A DNA stretch of 64,000 bases from Mycoplana azooxidifex (GTDB lineage: Bacteria; Pseudomonadota; Alphaproteobacteria; Rhizobiales; Rhizobiaceae). The stretch is taken from contig NZ_JACIEE010000001.1 in the NCBI RefSeq assembly GCF_014196765.1, positions 186,001 to 250,000 on the forward strand, in the 5' to 3' direction. The notes beneath the pieces were generated by a model, which was not told the DNA's origin, ran no database searches, and saw only the letters and a program-made list of their open reading frames with translations. Position 1 is the first letter of the stretch. Every line of letters starts with the position of its first letter. Made by a program: the position numbers and the translations under genes. Below, piece after piece: positions 9,438 to 17,098 of the stretch.

Positions 9438-10193
9438 TCAGGCGGCCGCCTCGATGATGTCGGCATAGCCGTTGGCTTCGAGCTCGTGCGCCAGCGTCTT
9501 GTCGCCCGACTTGATCACCTGGCCCTTGTAGAGCACGTGGACGGTGTCCGGCACGATGTAGTCGAGCAGGCGCTGGTAGTGGGTGATGACGACGACGGAG
9601 CGGTCCGGAGAGCGCAGAGCGTTGACGCCGTCGGCAACGATCTTCAGCGCATCGATGTCGAGGCCGCTGTCGGTCTCATCGAGAACGCAGAGCTTCGGCT
9701 CCAGCAGTGCCATCTGCAGGATTTCCGCACGCTTCTTCTCGCCACCGGAAAAACCGACGTTGAGCGGACGGCGCAGCATCTCGGGCGAGATCTGCAGCCC
9801 GGCTGCGGCTTCCTTGACGCGGCGCATGAAGTCCGGCGTCGAAAGTTCGTCCTCGCCGCGCGCCTTGCGCTGCTCGTTCATCGCCACCTTGAGGAACTGC
9901 ATGGTGGCGACGCCCGGGATTTCGACCGGGTACTGGAACGCCAGGAAGATGCCCTTGGTCGCGCGCTCGGCCGGATCGAGCTCGAGGATACTCTCGCCGT
10001 TGTAGAGGATGTCGCCTTCGGTGACTTCATACTCCTCGCGGCCGGCGAGGATATAGGACAGCGTCGACTTGCCGGAACCGTTCGGCCCCATGATCGCGGC
10101 GACCTCGCCGTCGTTGACGGTCAGATTCAAACCACGGATGATCTCGGTGCCGTCCTCGGCGATGCGTGCGTGCAGGTTTCTGATTTCAAGCAT
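9438..10193 (-). CDS. sufC: Fe-S assembly ATPase SufC
   Basis: ABC-type ATPase that energises the SufBC2D scaffold; it is soluble, unlike transporter ATPases. At 251 residues it shows Walker A GPNGSGKS (residues 36-43), the signature SGGEKKRAE, and Walker B LCVLDETDSGLD. The Glu-Thr-Asp variant after the Walker B Asp is typical of SufC. AAAGGAT precedes the ATG. It lies 69 bases behind sufB. Confidence 0.97.
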   Translation of the reverse strand: MLEIRNLHARIAEDGTEIIRGLNLTVNDGEVAAIMGPNGSGKSTLSYILAGREEYEVTEGDILYNGESILELDPAERATKGIFLAFQYPVEIPGVATMQFLKVAMNEQRKARGEDELSTPDFMRRVKEAAAGLQISPEMLRRPLNVGFSGGEKKRAEILQMALLEPKLCVLDETDSGLDIDALKIVADGVNALRSPDRSVVVITHYQRLLDYIVPDTVHVLYKGQVIKSGDKTLAHELEANGYADIIEAAA

Positions 10194-10262
10194 AGATGTA
10201 TCCTTTGAAGGATCGAATGGGACATGGCGCGCGCAGGCACGCCCGATTTCTCAACAATGGCG

Positions 10263-11732
10263 CTAGCCGACCGAACCTTCCAGCGAGATGCTGATCAGCT
10301 TCTGCGCCTCGACGGCGAATTCCATCGGCAGCTCCTGGATCACTTCCTTGACGAAGCCGTTGACGATCAGCGCGATCGCCGCCTCTTCCGGAATGCCGCG
10401 CTGCAGGCAGTAGAACAGCTGGTCTTCGGAGATCTTCGACGTGGTCGCCTCGTGCTCGAACTGGGCAGACGCGTTCCGCGCCTCGATGTAGGGCACGGTA
10501 TGCGCGCCGCAGCGGTCGCCGATCAAAAGCGAATCGCACTGGGTGAAGTTGCGCGCGTTCTCCGCCTTGCGATGGGTCGAGACCTGGCCGCGATAGGTGT
10601 TCTGTGAGACGCCCGCGGCGATGCCCTTGGAGATGATGCGGCTCGACGTATTCTTGCCGAGATGGATCATCTTGGTGCCCGAGTCGATCTGCTGGTGGCC
10701 GTTCGAGACCGCGATCGAGTAGAACTCGCCGCGCGAACCGTCGCCGCGCAGGATGCAGGACGGATACTTCCAGGTGATCGCCGAGCCGGTTTCCACCTGC
10801 GTCCAGGAGATCTTGGAGTTCTTGCCGCGGCAGTCGCCACGCTTGGTGACGAAGTTGTAGATGCCGCCCTTGCCTTCCTTGTCGCCCGGATACCAGTTCT
10901 GGACGGTGGAATACTTGATCTCGGCATCATCCAGCGCAACCAGTTCGACGACCGCCGCATGCAGCTGGTTCTCGTCGCGCTGCGGCGCGGTGCAGCCTTC
11001 GAGGTAGGACACGTACGCGCCCTCTTCCGCGATGATCAGCGTGCGCTCGAACTGGCCGGTGTTCTTCTCGTTGATGCGGAAATAGGTCGAAAGCTCCATC
11101 GGGCAGCGCACGCCCTTCGGCACGAACACGAACGACCCGTCGGTGAAGACCGCCGAATTCAGCGTCGCATAGAAATTGTCGGTCGTCGGCACGACGGTGC
11201 CGAGATACTTCTTCACCAGCTCCGGATATTCGCGGATCGCCTCCGAGATCGACATGAAGATCACGCCGGCCTTCTTCAGTTCCTCCTTGAAGGTGGTGAC
11301 GACCGAGACGGAATCGAACACGGCGTCGACAGCGATCTTCGACGTCTTGACGCCGGCCAGGATCTCCTGCTCGCGCAGCGGAATGCCGAGCTTCTCGTAG
11401 GTCTTGAGAATTTCCGGATCGACGTCGTCGATCGACATCGGACCGCTCTGGTTCTTCGGCGCGGCATAGTAGTAGAGGTCGTTGAAGTCGATCTTCGGAT
11501 AGTCGACGCGCGCCCAGGTCGGCTCCTCGAGCGTCAGCCAGCGCTGGTAGGCCTCGAGCCGCCACGCCAGCATCCACTCGGGTTCGTTCTTCTTGGCCGA
11601 GATGAAACGGATGATGTCCTCGGAGAGGCCCTTCGGCGCCTTCTCCATCTCGATCGTGGTCTCGAAGCCGTATTTGTACTGGTCGACGTCTATCAGACGG
11701 ACCTGATCGATCGTTTCCTGCACAGCAGGCAT
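10263..11732 (-). CDS. sufB: Fe-S cluster assembly scaffold subunit SufB
   Basis: Core scaffold protein of SufBC2D. The protein is 489 residues from the ATG at 11732, which is preceded by GGAGAACG; an in-frame TTG 15 codons upstream is unlikely. Recognisable family segments include [17 protein letters not shown] in the middle, [18 protein letters not shown], and [16 protein letters not shown] near the C terminus. First of the scaffold genes, 137 bases after the cysteine desulfurase that leads the operon. Transcription probably comes mainly from upstream of that gene. Confidence 0.97.
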   Translation of the reverse strand: MPAVQETIDQVRLIDVDQYKYGFETTIEMEKAPKGLSEDIIRFISAKKNEPEWMLAWRLEAYQRWLTLEEPTWARVDYPKIDFNDLYYYAAPKNQSGPMSIDDVDPEILKTYEKLGIPLREQEILAGVKTSKIAVDAVFDSVSVVTTFKEELKKAGVIFMSISEAIREYPELVKKYLGTVVPTTDNFYATLNSAVFTDGSFVFVPKGVRCPMELSTYFRINEKNTGQFERTLIIAEEGAYVSYLEGCTAPQRDENQLHAAVVELVALDDAEIKYSTVQNWYPGDKEGKGGIYNFVTKRGDCRGKNSKISWTQVETGSAITWKYPSCILRGDGSRGEFYSIAVSNGHQQIDSGTKMIHLGKNTSSRIISKGIAAGVSQNTYRGQVSTHRKAENARNFTQCDSLLIGDRCGAHTVPYIEARNASAQFEHEATTSKISEDQLFYCLQRGIPEEAAIALIVNGFVKEVIQELPMEFAVEAQKLISISLEGSVG

Positions 11733-11869
11733 GTCGTTCTCCAATCTCGCCGGATCCAAGGTCCGGCAGCTTGTCAACGTGTGGCGGGTATCCGCCGGTT
11801 ATGTAGTCGCCAGAAGGAGCTTTTCACACCTTTTGGCAAGCAGAAAACTTGCGCTTTCGCAACTTTCCG

Positions 11870-13039
11870 TCAGGCGGCCGCGACGCCCTGCCGCCGCCGT
11901 CCCGCAATCCGGCCGAAAGCCTGAAGGAAGCGCTCCACCTCGACTTCCGACGTCGCCGGTCCGAGCGAGACGCGCAACGCCCCGAGCCCGGCATCGAAAC
12001 CCATCGCCGTCAGCACGTGGCTGGCGCCCACCTTGCCCGACGAGCAGGCGGAGCCGGCCGACAGCGCGATACCCTCGAGGTCGAAGGCGATCTGCCCCGT
12101 CTCCGCCTTCAGTCCCGGTAGACTGAAAAAGGTCGTGTTGCACAGGCGCGAAACGTCGCGGCCGTGAATGATGACGTCGGCAGCGATCTCCGCCATCCGC
12201 GCCTCCATCCGGTCGCGCGACTGCGCGATCGCGGCATTGCGCGCCGCCATGTCCTCGATCGCCGTTCTCGCTGCCGCGGCAAAGCCGGCGATCGCGATTG
12301 CGTTCTCCGTGCCGGAGCGGTGGCCCTTTTCCTGCCCGCCGCCATGGATCAGCGGCCTCGGCATCAGCACCTCGCCGCGCGACACGAGCGCGCCCGCGCC
12401 CTTCGGCCCGCCCATCTTGTGCGCCGACAGGATGAGGAAGTCCGCATCAAGTCCGGCCATCGACAGCGGCAGCCGGCCCGCACCCTGCACGGCATCGACG
12501 ACCAGGAGCCCGCCGCGCTTGTGCACGATCGCCGCCGCCTCGGCCACCGGCTGGACGATACCGGTTTCGTTGTTGGCGAGCATGAGGGCGACCATCGGCA
12601 GGCCGGATGACGTGTCGTGGGCGTCCAGCAGTGCCTCCAGCGACGAAAGATCGACGACGCCTGCCGGCGTCACCGCGATCTCCGCGACCTGGTCCTTGGT
12701 GAACCTGCCGCCTTCGCGCACCGCCGGATGCTCGATCGCCGAGACATAGAGCCGGCCGATCGAAAGCGGCGTGCGACCCATGCGGAAATCCGGTGTCAGC
12801 ACCGTGTTGGCCGCCTCGGTCGCGCCGCTGGTGAAGGTGACGTGCGCCGCCTCCGCGCCGGACAGTGCGGCGATGTCGCGCCGCGCGCCGTCGATCAGCG
12901 CCCGCGCCGCCCGGCCCTCGCCGTGGACGGAGGACGGATTGCCCTGAAGCTCGAGCGCGGCCAGCACGGCCTGGCGGGCGGCAGCCGAAAGCGGCGCCGT
13001 CGCGTTCCAGTCCAGATATGTCCTCACCCTTTCAGGCAT
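11870..13039 (-). CDS. Cysteine desulfurase, IscS/NifS type (group I), lead gene of suf operon
   Basis: A second cysteine desulfurase, 389 residues. The PLP lysine is Lys208 in SAHKMGGPKG and the catalytic cysteine is Cys332 in LSAGSACSSGKVG, the longer, flexible group I loop. It heads the operon ahead of sufB, so the cluster carries both a group I and a group II desulfurase, as in other rhizobia, where this gene is called iscS, nifS or sufS2. GGAG precedes the ATG at 13039. The 219-base region upstream is shared with a divergent hydrolase gene and holds an iron-box-like dyad. Confidence 0.93.
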   Translation of the reverse strand: MPERVRTYLDWNATAPLSAAARQAVLAALELQGNPSSVHGEGRAARALIDGARRDIAALSGAEAAHVTFTSGATEAANTVLTPDFRMGRTPLSIGRLYVSAIEHPAVREGGRFTKDQVAEIAVTPAGVVDLSSLEALLDAHDTSSGLPMVALMLANNETGIVQPVAEAAAIVHKRGGLLVVDAVQGAGRLPLSMAGLDADFLILSAHKMGGPKGAGALVSRGEVLMPRPLIHGGGQEKGHRSGTENAIAIAGFAAAARTAIEDMAARNAAIAQSRDRMEARMAEIAADVIIHGRDVSRLCNTTFFSLPGLKAETGQIAFDLEGIALSAGSACSSGKVGASHVLTAMGFDAGLGALRVSLGPATSEVEVERFLQAFGRIAGRRRQGVAAA

Positions 13040-13150
13040 GATCGAAATGGCTCCGATAGCGTCTTAGGCAGTGCGGCGAGCATTTTTCTTGAAATTTCCG
13101 CCGGGCTTGCCGTATGAGACGAACCTCAGGCACGCAGACAGCGTAGCAAA

Positions 13151-13169
13151 GTTTCGAACGGTTCTAAAC
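13151..13169. promoter_or_regulatory. Probable Irr box (iron control element)
   Basis: The 19-base dyad GTTTCGAACGGTTCTAAAC has two 9-base arms complementary except at one position, around a central G. It closely matches the alphaproteobacterial iron control element bound by Irr (TTTAGAA, three bases, TTCTAAA type). It sits about 110 bases upstream of the desulfurase that starts the suf operon and about 90 bases upstream of the divergent hydrolase. Assignment to suf control is inference; iron control of suf operons is known in rhizobia. Confidence 0.7.
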
Positions 13170-13172
13170 TGG

Positions 13173-13182
13173 TTTCTAGAAA
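13173..13182. promoter_or_regulatory. Palindrome TTTCTAGAAA
   Basis: A perfect 10-base palindrome lies three bases beyond the Irr-like dyad. It may be a half-matching second copy of the iron element, since it shares TTTCTAGAA-like composition, or part of a promoter. No specific regulator can be named. Confidence 0.35.
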
Positions 13183-13185
13183 AGC

Positions 13186-13200
13186 TGACTGGTTTCGTCA
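13186..13200. promoter_or_regulatory. Possible RirA (IRO) box
   Basis: TGACTGGTTTCGTCA fits the TGA-N9-TCA core of the rhizobial iron-responsive operator bound by RirA. The core has only six fixed bases, so a chance match in about 220 bases is not negligible. Its position between the divergent suf operon and hydrolase, next to the Irr-like dyad, makes it worth listing. Confidence 0.4.
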
Positions 13201-13258
13201 AGACTTCCAGCGCCATCGAAACAGTTTTTGATCCTCAAAAGAACGTCTCGGAGTACGA

Positions 13259-13936
13259 ATGCCCGAAATCATCTTCAACGGACCCGCCGGTCGCCTCGAA
13301 GGCCGCTACCAGCCTTCCAAGCAGAAGAACGCCCCGATCGCGATCGTCCTGCACCCGCACCCGCAGTTCGGCGGCACGATGAACAACCAGATCGTCTACC
13401 AGCTGTTCTACATGTTCCAGAAGCGCGGCTTCACCACGCTCCGCTTCAACTTCCGCGGCATCGGCCGCAGCCAGGGCGAATTCGACCATGGCGCGGGCGA
13501 GTTGTCGGACGCGGCCTCCGCGCTCGACTGGGTCCAGAGCCTGCATCCGGATTCCAAGAGCTGCTGGGTCGCCGGCTATTCCTTCGGCGCCTGGATCGGC
13601 ATGCAGCTCTTGATGCGCCGTCCGGAGATCGAGGGCTTCATGTCGATCGCCCCGCAGCCGAACATCTACGACTTCTCCTTCCTCGCCCCCTGCCCGTCCT
13701 CCGGCCTGATCATCAACGGCGACAGTGACAAGGTCGCACCGGAGAAGGACGTCAACGGCCTGGTCGAGAAGCTAAAAGCCCAGAAGGGTATCCTGATCAC
13801 CCACAAGATCGTCCCCGGCGCCAACCACTTCTTCAACGGCCAGACGGAGGACCTGATGGCCGAATGCGAGGACTACCTCGACCGCCGCCTCGCCGGCGAA
13901 CTGACCCCGGAGCCGGCCGCCAAGCGGATCCGGTAA
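13259..13936 (+). CDS. Alpha/beta hydrolase
   Basis: A 225-residue hydrolase of the small alpha/beta family often annotated as COG2945. It has the nucleophile elbow GYSFGA, an oxyanion segment LHPHPQFGGTMNN, and a late histidine in GANHFF that completes the triad; the acid residue is probably Asp in INGDSDKV. No signal peptide. The substrate is unknown; an esterase or dienelactone-type activity is possible. GGAG precedes the ATG. It is transcribed away from the suf operon and may share its iron-responsive control region. A strong palindrome follows the gene. Confidence 0.85.
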   Translation: MPEIIFNGPAGRLEGRYQPSKQKNAPIAIVLHPHPQFGGTMNNQIVYQLFYMFQKRGFTTLRFNFRGIGRSQGEFDHGAGELSDAASALDWVQSLHPDSKSCWVAGYSFGAWIGMQLLMRRPEIEGFMSIAPQPNIYDFSFLAPCPSSGLIINGDSDKVAPEKDVNGLVEKLKAQKGILITHKIVPGANHFFNGQTEDLMAECEDYLDRRLAGELTPEPAAKRIR

Positions 13937-13965
13937 GCGTCAGGCGCCCGCTTACACACACGGTC

Positions 13966-14001
13966 GTCATCCTCGGGCTCTACAACAAGCCCGAGGATGA
14001 C
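13966..14001. repeat. Perfect 14-bp palindromic repeat unit, terminator-like
   Basis: GTCATCCTCGGGCT at 13966-13979 is perfectly complementary to AGCCCGAGGATGAC at 13988-14001, with an 8-base loop. There is no T tract. Short palindromes built on this CATCCTCGGGCTT-type arm recur between genes in Rhizobiaceae genomes, so it is probably a dispersed intergenic palindrome that may also end transcription of the hydrolase gene. Confidence 0.65.
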
Positions 14002-14145
14002 GAAAACATCGGGCGCCCGTGGTCAAAGCAGCCGGCGCCGACATCTTCACCACAGTTGGCGATGCCGGATGAGCGCCGCGCGTTGTAAAAATTGTCCGGC
14101 TGGCTCATGGTTCATCTCGGAAGACACGCATTGCGGAGAAGGTGA

Positions 14146-14373
14146 ATGCCGAAATCTCCTGTCACCGTGCCCGAGCCGCTTGCGGGTGACATCGAACGAT
14201 CTGCGAGCGTGGATATTACAGAGCGCGAGAGCGCTGCTGAGCAACTGAGCGTCCTTCTGGCCGAGGCAGAGGCGACCGGTGTCAGCGACCGCACGCTGGA
14301 CGAAATCCTTGCCCACATCCGTAGCGGCCAACTGCGCCCACCAGCCGACATCGATCTTCTCAGGCGTCGCTGA
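14146..14373 (+). CDS. Small hypothetical protein
   Basis: A 75-residue acidic protein that I do not recognise. GGAGAAGGTGA directly precedes the ATG, a strong ribosome-binding site, and this favours it over the overlapping minus-strand frames. The C-terminal half (about residues 28-75) is predicted helical, with [15 protein letters not shown] and TLDEILAHI. It loosely resembles the short antitoxins of the ParD group, but no toxin gene adjoins it. Its end overlaps the 3' end of the convergent anmK by 14 bases. Confidence 0.5.
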   Translation: MPKSPVTVPEPLAGDIERSASVDITERESAAEQLSVLLAEAEATGVSDRTLDEILAHIRSGQLRPPADIDLLRRR

Positions 14374-15505
14374 CCGCACCTCGTTCGGCCTTCGCCACCA
14401 CCCCGCCGCTCACCGGCGCCCGCACGCCCGTCGTTCCCGGAAACGTCAGCGGCAGACCGTCCAACGCGCGCACCGCCAGATAGGCCCAGGCCTCCGCCTC
14501 CAAGCTGTCGCCGTCCAGCCCCGCGGCTTCCGCCGGGATCACCTTCGCGCCTCGATCCGAAGCCAGCCCGGCGAGATCGCCCATGATGACCTGGTTCAGC
14601 CGCCCGCCACCGCAGACCACATAGGTCTTCGGGCGCTCCGGCAGGTGGCCGGCGGACTTCAGGATGGCGGCTGCGGTGACATGCGCCAGCGTCCGCGCCC
14701 CGTCCTCCAGCGTCGCCTCCCCGCCCGCCGGCGGCGAGAAGTCGTTGCGATCGAGCGAGCGGCGCTCAGGCGCCGTGAAGAACGGATGGTCGAGATAGCG
14801 CGCCGCAAGGCCGGCAACGGCCCGGCCCTCGCTCGCGATCATCCCCCCCTGGTCGAAGGGAATGCCGGCCTGCGCCTCGACCCACTGGTCGATCAGCGTG
14901 TTGCCGGGACCGCTGTCGAAGGCGACGATGGCGCCGTCAGGTCCAATGTAGGTGAGGTTCGAAATCCCGCCGATATTGACGAAGACGACCGGAAAGGCGC
15001 AGTCGGCCGGCAGGTTGCGGGCGAGTGCCGCATGATAGACGGGAATGAGCGGCGCGCCTTGTCCGCCATGGGCCATGTCGTTTGCCCGCATGTCGTAGAC
15101 GACGTCGATGCCGCTCTCGCCTGCAAGCAGCCCCCCGTCGCCGAGTTGCACCGTCAGACCCTGTTCCGGCCGGTGCAACACCGTCTGCCCATGGAAGCCG
15201 ATCACGTCGACATCGGCTTTCGTCAGGCCGTTGGCGTCGAGGAACGAGGCGATAGCCGCCGCATGGCGCAGCGTCAGGTCGCGCTCGACATCGGCGAGAT
15301 CGCCCGGGCGCTCCTCTCGGCGCGCGATCGTCTTTGCCGTCTCCAGCGCCGCCTGCAGCCGCTTGCGGAAAGCCGGATCGTAGGCGACGCCCACAGCCGG
15401 CCCCCGCTCGACGACACCCTCGCCATCCGTCTTCACCAGCGCGACGTCGATGCCGTCCATGCTGGTGCCGCTCATCAGTCCGATCGCGGTTCGTATCCGT
15501 CCCAT
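14360..15505 (-). CDS. anmK: Anhydro-N-acetylmuramic acid kinase
   Basis: Cytosolic sugar kinase of murein recycling. It opens the 1,6-anhydro ring and phosphorylates anhydro-MurNAc to MurNAc-6-phosphate. The N-terminal signature [16 protein letters not shown] is present, and the rest (381 residues) has the usual family length, with the phosphate-binding segment [12 protein letters not shown] and FDSGPGN. The ATG at 15505 follows GGAATTTGACC; a TTG two codons earlier is possible. It is divergent from tyrS with a 99-base intergenic region. MurNAc-6-phosphate etherase is not in the window. Confidence 0.95.
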   Translation of the reverse strand: MGRIRTAIGLMSGTSMDGIDVALVKTDGEGVVERGPAVGVAYDPAFRKRLQAALETAKTIARREERPGDLADVERDLTLRHAAAIASFLDANGLTKADVDVIGFHGQTVLHRPEQGLTVQLGDGGLLAGESGIDVVYDMRANDMAHGGQGAPLIPVYHAALARNLPADCAFPVVFVNIGGISNLTYIGPDGAIVAFDSGPGNTLIDQWVEAQAGIPFDQGGMIASEGRAVAGLAARYLDHPFFTAPERRSLDRNDFSPPAGGEATLEDGARTLAHVTAAAILKSAGHLPERPKTYVVCGGGRLNQVIMGDLAGLASDRGAKVIPAEAAGLDGDSLEAEAWAYLAVRALDGLPLTFPGTTGVRAPVSGGVVAKAERGAVSDA

Positions 15506-15518
15506 GGTCAAATTCCAG

Positions 15519-15537
15519 AATCACTTTTGGAGTGATT
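15519..15537. promoter_or_regulatory. Dyad between anmK and tyrS
   Basis: AATCACT (15519-15525) and AGTGATT (15531-15537) form a perfect 7-bp inverted repeat with a 5-base spacer in the divergent promoter region. It may be an operator for one or both genes; no regulator can be assigned from the sequence. Confidence 0.4.
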
Positions 15538-15604
15538 ATGCGCACAAACAGTGCTAGATGCCCCGCCATTCGTTCGAATACCTCCCCTGTAAGAGAGAAG
15601 ACCA

Positions 15605-16858
15605 ATGTCGGGTTTCAAGTCAGATTTCCTTCGCACGCTCAGCGAGCGCGGCTACATCCACCAGATTTCGGATGAAACCGGCCTCGACGACCTGCTCTGC
15701 AAGGAGACCGTGACGGCCTATATCGGCTTCGACCCGACCGCACCCAGCCTGCATGCCGGCGGCCTGATCCAGATCATGATGCTGCACTGGCTGCAGCAGA
15801 CCGGCCACCGCGCGATCTCGCTAATGGGCGGCGGCACCGGCATGGTCGGCGATCCGTCCTTCAAGGACGAGGCGCGCCAGTTGATGACGCCGGAGACGAT
15901 CGCCTCCAACATCGCCTCGATCAAGAAGGTGTTCTCGAACTACCTGGCCTATGGCGAGGGTTCGAAGGACGCCCTGATGATCAACAATGCCGACTGGCTG
16001 CTCGGCATCAACTACCTGGAATTCCTGCGCGACGTCGGCCGCCACTTCTCGGTCAACCGCATGCTGTCCTTCGATAGCGTCAAGATGCGGCTGGACCGTG
16101 AACAGTCGCTGTCCTTCCTCGAATTCAACTACATGATCCTGCAGGCCTACGACTTCGTCGAGTTGAACAAGCGCTATGGCACGCGCCTGCAGATGGGCGG
16201 TTCCGACCAGTGGGGCAACATCATCAACGGCATCGACCTCGGCCATCGCATGGGCACGCCGCAGCTCTACGCGCTGACTTCGCCGCTCTTGACGACCGCC
16301 TCGGGCGCCAAGATGGGCAAGTCGCTCTCCGGTGCGGTGTGGCTGAACCCGGAGATGCTCTCGGCCTATGATTTCTGGCAGTACTGGCGCAATACCGAGG
16401 ATGCCGACGTCTCCCGCTTCCTGAAGCTCTACACAACGCTGCCGATGGACGAGATCGCACGGCTTTCGGCGCTCGGCGGCTCGGAGATCAACGAGGTGAA
16501 GAAGATCCTCGCTACCGAGATCACCGCCATGCTGCACGGCCGCGAGAATGCCGAGCAGGCAGCCGAAACCGCGCGCAAGACCTTCGAGGAAGGCGCCCTC
16601 GCCGAGAACCTGCCCTCGATTGAGGTCCCGGCCGGTGAACTGGAAGGCGGCATCGGCCTCCTCGCTCTGATCGTCCGCGCCGGCCTAGCCGCCTCCAACG
16701 GCGAAGCCCGCCGCCACGTGCAAGGGGGCGCCGTGCGCATCAACGACAACGCTGTCAGCGACGAGCGCATGACGATCGGCACCGGCGAGGTGACGGCCGA
16801 CGGCGTCGTCAAGCTCTCGCTCGGCAAGAAGAAGCACATCCTGGTCCGGCCTGCCTGA
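15605..16858 (+). CDS. tyrS: Tyrosyl-tRNA synthetase
   Basis: Class I aminoacyl-tRNA synthetase that charges tRNA-Tyr, 417 residues. The HIGH-equivalent is seen in PTAPSLHAG near residue 40 and the KMSKS-equivalent in [10 protein letters not shown] at about residues 236-245. The C-terminal 65 residues form an S4-like RNA-binding domain. GAGAAGACC precedes the ATG at 15605. A RIME-like repeat starts about 30 bases after the stop. Confidence 0.97.
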   Translation: MSGFKSDFLRTLSERGYIHQISDETGLDDLLCKETVTAYIGFDPTAPSLHAGGLIQIMMLHWLQQTGHRAISLMGGGTGMVGDPSFKDEARQLMTPETIASNIASIKKVFSNYLAYGEGSKDALMINNADWLLGINYLEFLRDVGRHFSVNRMLSFDSVKMRLDREQSLSFLEFNYMILQAYDFVELNKRYGTRLQMGGSDQWGNIINGIDLGHRMGTPQLYALTSPLLTTASGAKMGKSLSGAVWLNPEMLSAYDFWQYWRNTEDADVSRFLKLYTTLPMDEIARLSALGGSEINEVKKILATEITAMLHGRENAEQAAETARKTFEEGALAENLPSIEVPAGELEGGIGLLALIVRAGLAASNGEARRHVQGGAVRINDNAVSDERMTIGTGEVTADGVVKLSLGKKKHILVRPA

Positions 16859-16885
16859 GGCGAGCCTTTCGGCAGCCCATAGTTC

Positions 16886-17017
16886 CCTCTTCTCCCCTCG
16901 GGGAGAAGGTGGCCCGCAGGGCCGGATGAGGGGGTGTCCCAACCTCGAAGTTGGCGGCTGCTGCCCCCCTCATCGCCTCGCTTCGCTCCGGCACTTCTCC
17001 CCGATGGGGAGAAGAGG
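16886..17017. repeat. RIME-like intergenic mosaic element
   Basis: A 132-base intergenic block is bounded by exact 12-base inverted arms, CCTCTTCTCCCC (16886-16897) and GGGGAGAAGAGG (17006-17017). Inside it, GGGGAGAAGGTGGCCCGCA and GCCGGATGAGGGGGTG match, from memory, the arms of the Rhizobium-specific intergenic mosaic element (RIME1), a non-coding palindromic repeat found in many copies between rhizobial genes. It lies between the 3' ends of tyrS and the AsmA-like gene and may fold into a long hairpin that ends both transcripts. Confidence 0.8.
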
Positions 17018-17098
17018 CAAGCCGCCCGCAGACTGCCCTATCGAGCGGACAGAATGAACTGATCGCCGGCGCTTTCGCAGCGCGCTCCGCCCCCGCCC

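Noticed and set aside
6817-9457. Two long plus-strand frames opposite sufS and sufD
   Set aside because: Antisense shadows of conserved Fe-S genes.
10662-11924. 420-codon plus-strand frame opposite sufB
   Set aside because: Antisense shadow; Asp/Val/Arg-rich, no family.
14047-14379. Minus-strand frame overlapping the 75-residue plus-strand gene
   Set aside because: No ribosome-binding site and no family; the plus-strand frame has GGAGAAGG before its ATG.
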